From JAAZAI01 sp050942875 (lineage in GTDB: Bacteria > Verrucomicrobiota > Kiritimatiellia > RFP12 > UBA3636), in contig JBMNOD010000024.1 in NCBI GenBank assembly GCA_050942875.1, positions 1 to 42,220 of the forward strand: a stretch of DNA of 42,220 bases, in the 5' to 3' direction. Below, one piece after another: positions 23,501 to 30,920 of this stretch. Below the pieces are notes generated by a model. It made no database searches, was not told the origin of the DNA, and saw only the letters and a list, made by a program, of their open reading frames with translations. Position 1 is the stretch's first letter. Each line of letters starts with the position of its first letter. A program made the translations under genes and the position numbers.

Positions 23501-25920
23501 AACCCTCCCTGCGCAACATTGTCCAATCCGTCGCCGTCATGCTGCCCTTTCCCGCGCTCTTCGCGTGGCTGCTCGCCCACCCGCTTGCCGCATCCTTCAG
23601 GACCGCCTCGGGCGTCACGCTCCACGCATGGGCGTCCAAGCCCGTCATGGACGCCGCCCCTTTTCTCGCGATCGTCCTGCTGGCCGCGATCATGGTCGCC
23701 TGGCAATGGATTGGCCGACGGCTTGCCAACGACAAGGGGCGGCCCGCGCGGATCGTGCGGGCGCTTCGTCCCCTGCTCTTTCTGCCCCTCGCCGCGTTCG
23801 GCGGCTATCTCGCCCCCTGGATCGGCTTCACCGCAGCCGGCCTGTTCCTCCCTTACGGCTGCGCCGCGATCGCGGCATGGACGCTTGAAAACCTTCTCGG
23901 CGACTCGGTCGCCGCCGATCATTCAGGCCAGCAAACACGGGTTTTCTCGTGGTCCATTCTCGCCTACGGCATCTTCATCTTCGCCGCGGGATTGCATTTT
24001 TCGGAAAAAATTGAAAGAAAAAGTGGCGACGAAGCACACTACCTGATCCAACTCGAAAGCCTCGTCGCCGACGGGGATCTTGAGCTGTCAAATGAAATGG
24101 AGGAGACGATCCAGAAACATGGCCGTGACTCCCTGGGCCATTCGCACATCATCGAAAACAAAGAGGGCAGGCTATACAGCTACCATTCCTTCGGCCTCCC
24201 GCTGCTGACCTGGCCCTTCGGCTATTTCGGCTCGACCGGACGCCTGCTGGCCCTCGCGATCATCTCCACGCTTGGCGTTGCGGGCTGCCGCGCGGCATGC
24301 CTGGCGGCGAAAGCGCCGCCGCGCGCCGCGGCGGTCGTGACCTGGTCGCTCGCGTTCTCGTACACCTGGGTGCTGTACAGCACGCGCTTTCTGCCCGAAA
24401 TCCTCGGCTGCGGCTTGCTCGCATGGGGCTGCTGGGCGCTGGCGGCGCAGCGGGAACGCCGCTGGCCCGCGACCCTTGTCGCCGCAGTCTGCTGCGGCTT
24501 TCTGCCCTGCGCACATGTCCGCTGGGCGCCGCCAAGCCTCGTCGTCGCCGCCTTCTTCGGCTTCGAGGGACTTTTCATGAAGGATGAAAAGCTCGGCCCC
24601 AAGTTCCGCAGGCTCCTCGCCTTCGCGGCGATCTACGCCGCCTTCGGCTTCGCGCTGCTCCATTTCCACGCCACGTTCTACTCCGGATCGCAGGCGTATG
24701 ACTACAGGAAAGTGCTCTTCAGCTACCCCGTGGCGATGTGGGGCATGTTCACGGATCGACGCGGCCTGCTCGGCCTGCTGCCCGCCTTGCTCTGGTTCGT
24801 CGTCGCGCTGCCCTTCTGCGCCGCGCTCGGGAAGCGCGCCGCCCTGAGGGCAACGGAATCCGCCGCGATCTTCGCCTCCGTGCTGCTGACCAGCTGCACG
24901 ACATCGGCCGCGCTCGCCGGCGCCTGCATCCCGGGCCGCTACCTGCTGACCGCCGTCCCCGCGCTCCTGCCCCCCGCGGCGCTCGCGCTCTCCCGCTGCG
25001 GGCGCCCCGCGCGCGTCTGGCTGTACTTCCTCGCCAGCATGCCCGTGCTCTTCTTCGCCTACGTCGGAGGCTGGATCGAAGGATCCCCCGCCCCGTTCTT
25101 CCGCGTGCCCGAAAAACTCCGCGACTACATCGGCTTCCACGCCTATTGGGAGCCGCTGACGTCCTACCTGGACAACGTCAACCCCGGCTCCATCGCCTGC
25201 GCCTCCGCATTCATCGCGCTGCTCATGGTCTTCACCGCCTTGCTTTTCATCTGGAAGCGAAACCCAAAGCTCGTCGGCTCGCTCGCGACCGCCACGTTCG
25301 CAACGGCGTTTGCCTTCGGCTTCCAGTCCGACCGACTGGAGAACAGCAAGACCGACACACACATCTTCCTCATTTCGCTGAAGAATGGATGGAGACATTT
25401 CGTCGCCAAAGACCAAGACCCCAATCCCGAAGTGTTCCAAACGCTGATCGGCGATCCACCCGCGCTCCCCCACCCCGCCATCATCCTCGGCGACCGCGAC
25501 AAAACTGCCGAGGACCCTTCAAGCTTCATATCGCACAAGCAAGTCCCCCGAAACGACTGGGACGGACGCGACATCCACTGGCATGTCATCCGCCCCACCC
25601 AGATCCGCCACAACTTCGACGGCTACTTCGCGTTCCGCGTCGTCGGCCGCGTCAACCGCGGCCGCGCGCGCTTCGCCGTGCGCCAAGGCGCCGTGTCGCT
25701 GGAAGAAGACCTTGTGCTGGGCGAAGGCCCCTTCGACTTCACCTGGCTCGTGCGGACGGTGAAAAACCGCGGCTTCACCAACACCATCGTCTCGCTCGAA
25801 GACGGCGTCGGCGAAGTGGTGGTTGATTTCCACCAGTTCGCGCCCTGCTCGCCACACCTGCGCGACTCCGGCTTCGCCTTCCCGCCCACCACGCAAATCC
25901 GCGACCTCACAGACCGCTAG
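23497..25920 (+). CDS. Large polytopic membrane protein, probably GT-C-type glycosyltransferase
   Basis: An 807-residue protein with about 12-14 hydrophobic segments in residues 1-610 and a soluble C-terminal domain of about 190 residues that ends in beta-rich sequence (FRVVGRVNRGRARFAVRQGA). An extracytoplasmic loop after the fourth hydrophobic segment carries KSGDEAHYLIQLESLVADGD; an acidic loop near the start is usual for GT-C/PMT-like enzymes that use lipid-linked sugars. GGAGG lies about 10 nt before the ATG, which overlaps the upstream stop. Last gene of the operon; the third-position GC matches its neighbours. The GT-C call is from topology and context only. Confidence 0.65.
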   Translation: MKPSLRNIVQSVAVMLPFPALFAWLLAHPLAASFRTASGVTLHAWASKPVMDAAPFLAIVLLAAIMVAWQWIGRRLANDKGRPARIVRALRPLLFLPLAAFGGYLAPWIGFTAAGLFLPYGCAAIAAWTLENLLGDSVAADHSGQQTRVFSWSILAYGIFIFAAGLHFSEKIERKSGDEAHYLIQLESLVADGDLELSNEMEETIQKHGRDSLGHSHIIENKEGRLYSYHSFGLPLLTWPFGYFGSTGRLLALAIISTLGVAGCRAACLAAKAPPRAAAVVTWSLAFSYTWVLYSTRFLPEILGCGLLAWGCWALAAQRERRWPATLVAAVCCGFLPCAHVRWAPPSLVVAAFFGFEGLFMKDEKLGPKFRRLLAFAAIYAAFGFALLHFHATFYSGSQAYDYRKVLFSYPVAMWGMFTDRRGLLGLLPALLWFVVALPFCAALGKRAALRATESAAIFASVLLTSCTTSAALAGACIPGRYLLTAVPALLPPAALALSRCGRPARVWLYFLASMPVLFFAYVGGWIEGSPAPFFRVPEKLRDYIGFHAYWEPLTSYLDNVNPGSIACASAFIALLMVFTALLFIWKRNPKLVGSLATATFATAFAFGFQSDRLENSKTDTHIFLISLKNGWRHFVAKDQDPNPEVFQTLIGDPPALPHPAIILGDRDKTAEDPSSFISHKQVPRNDWDGRDIHWHVIRPTQIRHNFDGYFAFRVVGRVNRGRARFAVRQGAVSLEEDLVLGEGPFDFTWLVRTVKNRGFTNTIVSLEDGVGEVVVDFHQFAPCSPHLRDSGFAFPPTTQIRDLTDR

Positions 25921-25933
25921 CTTCTCGTAGGGC

Positions 25934-25976
25934 GCGGGGCTTCGTCCCCGCCCCACACCCCCTGTGGCGTGCGGGG
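25934..25976. repeat. GC-rich competing hairpins between convergent genes
   Basis: Arms GCGGGG (25934-25939), CCCCGC (25946-25951) and GCGGGG (25971-25976): the middle arm can pair with either outer arm, and a small CCACA/TGTGG hairpin lies between the last two. There is no T run. It may act as a terminator-like barrier between the membrane protein gene and the convergent acetyltransferase gene, or be a REP-type palindrome. Confidence 0.5.
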
Positions 25977-25980
25977 CCGC

Positions 25981-26688
25981 CTACTTGGCGACGGCCACGT
26001 CAAGATTGTAGATGCCGCGGCAGATCATGCTCATGATCTGCTTCTGCGTGAGCTTGACGTTGTTCGGCGCCCAGACCATCAGATGAGAGGGCGCCGGCTT
26101 GGCAAACCAGTAGGTCGGCAGCTCGACGGAGCGATGACAATAGCGGAAACCATGACGCATGTAAAACCGAACGCGACGGGCGGCAATCGGCGATTCTTCC
26201 GCCGGCTCGACATCCAGGACGATCATGCGATCGGCATAATACTGCAAATGCTCCAGGGCACGACCGCCATGGCCTGCGGATCGATGCTCCGGGGCGATGG
26301 CAAGGTGCTCGATGAAAAGCATGTCGTGAAGCTCCCAATGGGAAACGAGCCCCACCACCACCCCTTCGTCGCAAATCGCGCCGAAATGAAATCGGGGATC
26401 GTCAAGAAGCCGTTCGTGCTCAAGGAACGAACGACGCTCGTCCTCGGGAAACGAAAGGTTGTAGATCATCCAGAGCTTTCGAAACGCCGGCGTCTGGGCG
26501 TCGCGAATGTCGACGATGCTCAGGCCTTCGTCTTCGTCGCCTGCGCAGATCGGTGGGCTGACGGCCTCCATCGTGTCGTTCAGCGTGAAGAGCGCCGCGG
26601 TCTGTGCGCATGCCAGCCGATTCAACGGATTGTCAAATCGGGACTGGCGCCTCGAATGCGCCGCAAGGACGCTGGCTTTTGAGTTCAT
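25981..26688 (-). CDS. GNAT-family N-acetyltransferase
   Basis: A 235-residue protein with a GNAT core at about residues 80-200: RKLWMIYNLSFPEDERRSF, a beta-strand region VVGLVSHWELHDMLFIEHLAI, the acetyl-CoA loop APEHRSAGHGG, and IVLDVEP...RRVRFYMRHGFRY. It would transfer an acetyl group from acetyl-CoA to an amine; the acceptor is unknown. ATG at 26688 is chosen; the frame stays open to 26835, but the added sequence is low-quality and lies in the structured leader of the divergent gene. The N-terminal about 60 residues are not conserved GNAT sequence, so a start near residue 50 (MEAVSPP) is possible. Confidence 0.8.
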   Translation of the reverse strand: MNSKASVLAAHSRRQSRFDNPLNRLACAQTAALFTLNDTMEAVSPPICAGDEDEGLSIVDIRDAQTPAFRKLWMIYNLSFPEDERRSFLEHERLLDDPRFHFGAICDEGVVVGLVSHWELHDMLFIEHLAIAPEHRSAGHGGRALEHLQYYADRMIVLDVEPAEESPIAARRVRFYMRHGFRYCHRSVELPTYWFAKPAPSHLMVWAPNNVKLTQKQIMSMICRGIYNLDVAVAK

Positions 26689-26842
26689 AGGCTCGCCACG
26701 ACGTAAACGGCGTGACGACAGAAACACTTTCTTTGTTCGAATCTGTTCAATCGCAGACAACTGCGATCCAAGGGCGGCGGCTCCTGCGGGTGGCGGCGAC
26801 CACCGCGACATCAAAACCTGTTTGCCGCCTTGCAAAGGGAAA

Positions 26843-26889
26843 GTTTCCGCTTTTCACAAACCAAAGTCAAGCGGAAACGCCTTGACTTT
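26843..26889 (+). promoter_or_regulatory. Attenuator-like overlapping hairpins upstream of the small basic protein gene
   Basis: Hairpin A pairs GTTTCCGC (26843-26850) with GCGGAAAC (26871-26878). Hairpin B pairs AAAGTCAAG (26863-26871) with CTTGACTTT (26881-26889) and is followed by more T. The arms interleave, so A and B are alternatives or a pseudoknot. B plus its T run looks like an intrinsic terminator. A further hairpin, TCGCAG-ACAA-CTGCGA, lies at 26751-26766. A weak promoter (TTGACT at 26882, AAAAAT at 26905) overlaps B and is the simpler alternative reading. Confidence 0.45.
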
Positions 26890-26947
26890 TTCGCGTGGAA
26901 AGGCAAAAATGACGATTTGATTTTCCCAAAGAACCCGGAGTCTATCC

Positions 26948-27190
26948 ATGTCGCTACAGAACCATGATGCCGTCAAGCGGATCAAGCACGTCCGTCGTCC
27001 CAAAAAGAAGGCCGCCGAACGGCTCCGCCGCCAGAAGGAGCAGAAGAAGCGCCTCCTCGCCCTCGGCTTCCCCCAGGAAGTCGCGGACAAGATGAACCCC
27101 CGCGAAATCCGCATGAAGGTCGCCCGCCCCAAGCAGGTCCTTCGCGAACTCGCCCGCGCCGCCGAAAAGGCGGAGGCCGCCGCGGAGTAG
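26948..27190 (+). CDS. Small very basic protein, unknown function
   Basis: An 80-residue protein with long charged helices: RRPKKKAAERLRRQKEQKKR, then LGFPQEVADKMNPREIRMKVARP and an Ala/Glu-rich end. No cysteine, membrane segment or signal peptide. High Lys/Arg content and a helical pattern suggest RNA or ribosome binding (inference only). GGAG lies about 10 nt before the ATG, the codon use matches its neighbours, and the gene has its own leader and a downstream hairpin, so I regard it as real although short. Family not recognised. Confidence 0.6.
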   Translation: MSLQNHDAVKRIKHVRRPKKKAAERLRRQKEQKKRLLALGFPQEVADKMNPREIRMKVARPKQVLRELARAAEKAEAAAE

Positions 27191-27249
27191 GCGCGCTCGA
27201 CCCCATCCACGCCGGCGCCCCGCCGCGGGCGCCAGGCTTCGAACAAGAG

Positions 27250-27288
27250 AAACCGGACATGCGCGCCTCCCGCCGTATGCCCGGTTTT
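27250..27288 (+). terminator. Imperfect rho-independent terminator after the small basic protein gene
   Basis: AAACCGG (27250-27256) pairs with CCGGTTT (27281-27287), extended by a CAT/ATG block after one mismatch, and is followed by a short T run. It separates the small gene from pyrK. Confidence 0.6.
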
Positions 27289-27304
27289 GGCGCAGATTGA
27301 CACC

Positions 27305-28102
27305 ATGCAACTCTCGGACTCCCCCATTCTAGCCAATGACCCCGTCGGGCCGGACTACCGGATGATGACGCTCGGAGCCCCCGGGATCGCCGCCGCCGCG
27401 CGCCCCGGCCAGTTCATCCACCTGCGCATCCCCAACATCGACCCCGCCTCCCTGCGCCGCCCGTTCAGCATCTGCGATGCGGCGGACGGACGGCTCCGCA
27501 TCCTCTACAAGCAGGTGGGGCGCGGCACGGCGGCCATGACGCGGCTCAAGCCGGGCGATGTCGCCAACATCCTCGGCCCGCTGGGCAACGGCTTCCCCCG
27601 GCCCGCGCCCGAAGCCACCCCGCTCCTCGTGGCCGGCGGCCACGGCGTCGCCCCCCTGCTCTTCCTCGCCAGGCGAACGCCCCGCAAGGGCGTCCTCTTC
27701 GCCGGCGGCCGCTCCGCAAGGGACGTGCTGCTCATCGACGAGTTCAAGGCGATCGGCTGGGAGACGCGCGTCTGCACCGACGACGGCTCGCTCGGCACCC
27801 GGGGCTTCGTGACCGCCGCCCTCGACGCGTGGCAGGGTGGACACCCCGCCACCGCCGCCGAGCTCTTCGCCTGCGGCCCCGGGCCGCTGCTCGCCGCCGT
27901 CGACCAGCGCGCCGAACGCTGGGGCCGGAAGGCCTGGCTGTCGCTCGACCGCCACATGGGCTGCGGCGTCGGCGCCTGCCTCGGCTGCGTGCAGAAGATC
28001 CGACGCACGACCCCGGTCGGCGAAACCCGGGTCGTCCAGGCGCGCGTCTGCAAGGACGGCCCCGTCTTCGCCTCCGGCGCCATCGTCTGGGAAGGACTCT
28101 AG
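27305..28102 (+). CDS. pyrK: Dihydroorotate dehydrogenase electron-transfer subunit
   Basis: A 265-residue ferredoxin-reductase-like flavoprotein. The FAD region has PGQFIHLRIP and SLRRPFSICDA (RPFS motif), the NAD region VAGGHGVAPLLFLA and FACGPGPLLAAV, and the C-terminus carries the [2Fe-2S] cysteines HMGCGVGACLGC...RVCKDGPVF. PyrK passes electrons from the class 1B dihydroorotate dehydrogenase to NAD+. It directly precedes pyrD (2-bp gap), as expected for the PyrDK heterotetramer. The ATG at 27305 is chosen; a TTG at 27287 lies in the terminator stem. Confidence 0.95.
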   Translation: MQLSDSPILANDPVGPDYRMMTLGAPGIAAAARPGQFIHLRIPNIDPASLRRPFSICDAADGRLRILYKQVGRGTAAMTRLKPGDVANILGPLGNGFPRPAPEATPLLVAGGHGVAPLLFLARRTPRKGVLFAGGRSARDVLLIDEFKAIGWETRVCTDDGSLGTRGFVTAALDAWQGGHPATAAELFACGPGPLLAAVDQRAERWGRKAWLSLDRHMGCGVGACLGCVQKIRRTTPVGETRVVQARVCKDGPVFASGAIVWEGL

Positions 28103-28104
28103 CC

Positions 28105-29013
28105 ATGACGCCCGATCTCTCCGTCACCCTCGGCCGCCTCAAGATGAAGAACCCCGTGACCGTCGCGTCCGGGACGTTCGGCTACGGCCGCGAATACGCC
28201 GACCTCGTCGACATCGCCGCGCTCGGCGCCGTCACCGTCAAGGGGCTGCGCACCGACCCCTGCGACGGCAACCCCACGCCGCGCATCGTGGAAGTGCGCG
28301 GCGGGATGCTCAACGCCATCGGGCTGCAAGGCCCCGGCATCCCGGGCTTCATCGAGGAGTACATGCCCTTCCTGCGCGAAAAAGGCGCGCCCGTCATCGT
28401 CAACATCTGGGGCGCCACCGTCGAAGCCTACGCCGAGGCGGCGGCCCTGTTCGAAGGCGTGCCGGGCGTCGACGCGCTCGAGCTCAACGTCTCCTGCCCG
28501 AACGTCAAGCAAGGCGGCGCCTCCTTCGGCGCCGACCCCGCGCTGATGGCGTCCGTCGTCCGCGCCGTCCGCGCCGCCACCTCGCTCACGCTCGTCACCA
28601 AGCTCGCCCCCAACGTCCCCGACATCCGCGTCTTCGCCAAGGCCGCGGCGGACGCCGGATCGGATGCGCTGAGCATCTGCAACACCCTGCCGGCGATCGC
28701 GATCGACATCGAGGCCCGCCGCCCCGTCCTCGCGAACGTCACCGGCGGCCTTTCCGGCCCCGCCATCCACCCGGTCGCCGTGAAGCTCGTCTGGGAGGCC
28801 TCCGCCGCCGTGGACATCCCCATCATCGGCATGGGCGGCATTTCCGAGCCCGAGGACGCGATCGAGCTCCTCGCCGCCGGCGCGACCGCCGTCGCCGTCG
28901 GCACCGCCAACTTCATCGACCCCACGACCCCCCTCCGCGTCATCGCCGGCATCGAAGCCTACCTCCGCCGCCACGGCATGGCCAGGGTCTCGGAAATCGC
29001 CATCCCGCACTAA
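28105..29013 (+). CDS. pyrD: Dihydroorotate dehydrogenase, catalytic subunit (class 1B)
   Basis: A 302-residue TIM-barrel flavoprotein oxidising dihydroorotate to orotate in pyrimidine synthesis. Class 1 marks: VASGTFGYGREY, VTVKGLRTDPCDGNPTPRI, MLNAIGLQGPG, ELNVSCPNVKQGG with the catalytic base Cys131 (class 1 uses Cys, class 2 Ser), and IIGMGGI and GATAVAVGTANF for FMN phosphate binding. The adjacent pyrK fixes the subclass as 1B. Extreme third-position GC as in the surrounding genes. Confidence 0.97.
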   Translation: MTPDLSVTLGRLKMKNPVTVASGTFGYGREYADLVDIAALGAVTVKGLRTDPCDGNPTPRIVEVRGGMLNAIGLQGPGIPGFIEEYMPFLREKGAPVIVNIWGATVEAYAEAAALFEGVPGVDALELNVSCPNVKQGGASFGADPALMASVVRAVRAATSLTLVTKLAPNVPDIRVFAKAAADAGSDALSICNTLPAIAIDIEARRPVLANVTGGLSGPAIHPVAVKLVWEASAAVDIPIIGMGGISEPEDAIELLAAGATAVAVGTANFIDPTTPLRVIAGIEAYLRRHGMARVSEIAIPH

Positions 29014-29024
29014 AGGGTTTTGAC

Positions 29025-30749
29025 ATGTCAAAAAGCAACACGCGTTTGGAATTGAATTGGACGGAAGAGTGGGACGAGGCGGCGGGGCTTTGGCGGCAGG
29101 AAGGGGGAGGGCATACGGCTCCGGTGAGCCGGCTGGCTTGCGTTCATGCCGCGCCGACCGCCAGTTCTCGGCTGTTGCTGGCCGCCCAGCTCAACCAGAT
29201 CGGGGCCGTCAAGGCTGGAGGCATTCTCCAGACGCTTCGCGACATGCAGGCGCAGGGCGGCGAACGGCGTGGATGTCTGAAATGGTATCTGGAAGAGCCC
29301 GGCCCCGTCGATACGAACGCCGCATTCTTCGTCGCCCTCGGCCTGATTCCCCTGCGGCTGTGCCACGGCGAGGAGCTGGACGCGTTGTCCCGCGAGACGC
29401 TGGACGCGATTTTGAGTGGTCTTCGCGTGTGGTTCGATCGGGAAGCCCAAGGACGCATGTTCTACTATCCGAACAAGTTTTTGGGCGACGTGGTCTGCGC
29501 GTGGTTGCTTGGTGAGTTCTGTGGCGCGCCGACGCCCTCCCTCGCCGGCATCATGGCGGACGCGGCGCGCTATTGGCACGAGCACGGCTGGGGATGGGGC
29601 GAGCACATGAGCGACGTTTACAGCCGCGTCTGCCTCGACGAGTTGTCCTTGCTCCTGCTTTTTTCCCGTTCCCTGCCGGACGACCTCCGAACGCTGTACA
29701 CGGGGCTGTTCAGCGAACTGCTGGCGATCGACGACGCCTATGGGGAAGGCCCGCGCGTGCCGGCGATCCGGACGTATGATTTCATCAATCGGCCAGTCCG
29801 TCTTCCTTATCGGAGCCGGATCAGTCCGATCCAGGCGCCTTTCGCGCTGAAGGAGGTGCAGAACCTGCCAGTGCTGGGGCCGCTCTTCCACAGCCACGGA
29901 TGGGATCGCCTGGCTCCGCCAACGGTCGAGCCGCGGTCCGGATCGCTTCGTGTTCCCTGCTTCGGTGGATCCTGCGCCGAAGCCTGGCTGGCTCCCGACG
30001 TTCGTGTTGGGGGCATGCGCCGCTATCCGCTCATGGCCAGCGCGGATCGTTCGACCTGGGGGCTCTCGTGGCAGTCCATGCCCGCCGCATTCTGGAGCCC
30101 CGAAGGGCTGTGGGGGTTTTGGCAGTGGGAGACGGACGAAAACTCGGTCGTCCGCTCCCATCCGGCCGCAGTCAAGCGGTCCGCCTATCTGGCCAATGCC
30201 CTTACCCACCAGATTCGTTTGCCGATCACCGGGCGAACCTTCTGCTTGATGAAGGACGGCAACCTCCTCGTGCTTCGGATCATGCCCGCCATTGTCAGCG
30301 CCTGGACGCGTCTGACGGATCGGCTGCGGTTGGTTGAGCCGGCGATGCACATCGAGACGCGCCCCCCGTCCGCAGGCTGGGGGCAAATGCTGATCCGGCT
30401 CGCGAAACGGACGGTGGCGATTCAGTGCGTGCCCTTGACCGGTCGATTCGATGCGACGACGCCGGCTCCCGCCCTCGTCGAGCGGCGAGAGCCGGCGCGC
30501 CTTGCAGATTGGAGCCTCGACCTCGACCGAACGGCGCTTGGAGACGCATTGGCCATGGTGACCCTTTGGGGGGTCTCCGTCGATGGCGAGGCGGTCGAGG
30601 CGCCGGTCTTCGAACCGTGCGCCGACATCCCCTCGCAGCCGCAGGAGGAAGAGCTGCGGGCCTGGAACTTGACCTGGCGCTGGCCGGGCGTGACGTGGGA
30701 TGTGCGGATCGATCCTCTTGATCCACGGGATCCATTCGCACGAAAATAG
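29025..30749 (+). CDS. Unknown protein, helical-toroid-like N-terminus
   Basis: A 574-residue protein from ATG 29025, 11 bp after pyrD. Residues about 30-260 are Trp/Leu-rich helices (LDALSRETLDAILSGLRVWF, KFLGDVVCAWLLGEF, YWHEHGWGWGEHMSDVYSRV) that look like the alpha/alpha barrel of heparinase or alginate-lyase-like enzymes; residues about 330-574 look beta-rich (WGLSWQSMPAAFWSPEGLWG). This is a resemblance by eye, not a recognised family. No signal peptide. Codon use has clearly more T in third positions than the flanking pyrD and serC, which suggests separate acquisition. The tRNA-Arg promoter begins 15 bp after its stop. Confidence 0.65.
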   Translation: MSKSNTRLELNWTEEWDEAAGLWRQEGGGHTAPVSRLACVHAAPTASSRLLLAAQLNQIGAVKAGGILQTLRDMQAQGGERRGCLKWYLEEPGPVDTNAAFFVALGLIPLRLCHGEELDALSRETLDAILSGLRVWFDREAQGRMFYYPNKFLGDVVCAWLLGEFCGAPTPSLAGIMADAARYWHEHGWGWGEHMSDVYSRVCLDELSLLLLFSRSLPDDLRTLYTGLFSELLAIDDAYGEGPRVPAIRTYDFINRPVRLPYRSRISPIQAPFALKEVQNLPVLGPLFHSHGWDRLAPPTVEPRSGSLRVPCFGGSCAEAWLAPDVRVGGMRRYPLMASADRSTWGLSWQSMPAAFWSPEGLWGFWQWETDENSVVRSHPAAVKRSAYLANALTHQIRLPITGRTFCLMKDGNLLVLRIMPAIVSAWTRLTDRLRLVEPAMHIETRPPSAGWGQMLIRLAKRTVAIQCVPLTGRFDATTPAPALVERREPARLADWSLDLDRTALGDALAMVTLWGVSVDGEAVEAPVFEPCADIPSQPQEEELRAWNLTWRWPGVTWDVRIDPLDPRDPFARK

Positions 30750-30764
30750 ATTGCGTCCCACTGC

Positions 30765-30793
30765 TTGACGAAGCGGGCCGGAAGACCTAGAAT
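30765..30793 (+). promoter_or_regulatory. Promoter of tRNA-Arg(CCT), possibly also serC
   Basis: TTGACG (30765-30770), 17-bp spacer, TAGAAT (30788-30793). Transcription would start near 30800, 8 nt before the tRNA. No terminator is visible between the tRNA and serC (36-bp gap), so serC may be read from here. Confidence 0.75.
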
Positions 30794-30807
30794 CTTGGGT
30801 TTCCTTT

Positions 30808-30884
30808 GCCCCAGTAGCTCAGTTGGACAGAGCAGCGGTTTCCTAAACCGCAGGCCGCAGGTTCGAGCCCTGCCTGGGGCGCCA
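30808..30884 (+). tRNA. tRNA-Arg(CCT)
   Basis: A 77-nt cloverleaf with encoded CCA. Acceptor GCCCCAG/CTGGGGC, D arm TAGCTCAGTTGGACAGAGC, anticodon loop TTCCTAA (anticodon CCT), T arm GCAGG-TTCGAGC-CCTGC. It reads AGG codons. Confidence 0.95.
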
Positions 30885-30920
30885 TGCTTATCATTGCATT
30901 TTACACAGGAGCACCCCGCC

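Noticed and set aside
26881..26910. Firm promoter call for the small basic protein gene
   Set aside because: The -10 (AAAAAT) is weak and the -35 is part of a stem, so it is only mentioned as an alternative to the attenuator reading.
27837..29024. In-frame upstream extension of the gene at 29025 across pyrK and pyrD
   Set aside because: The extension is Arg/Pro/His-rich shadow sequence; ATG 29025 follows the pyrD stop directly.
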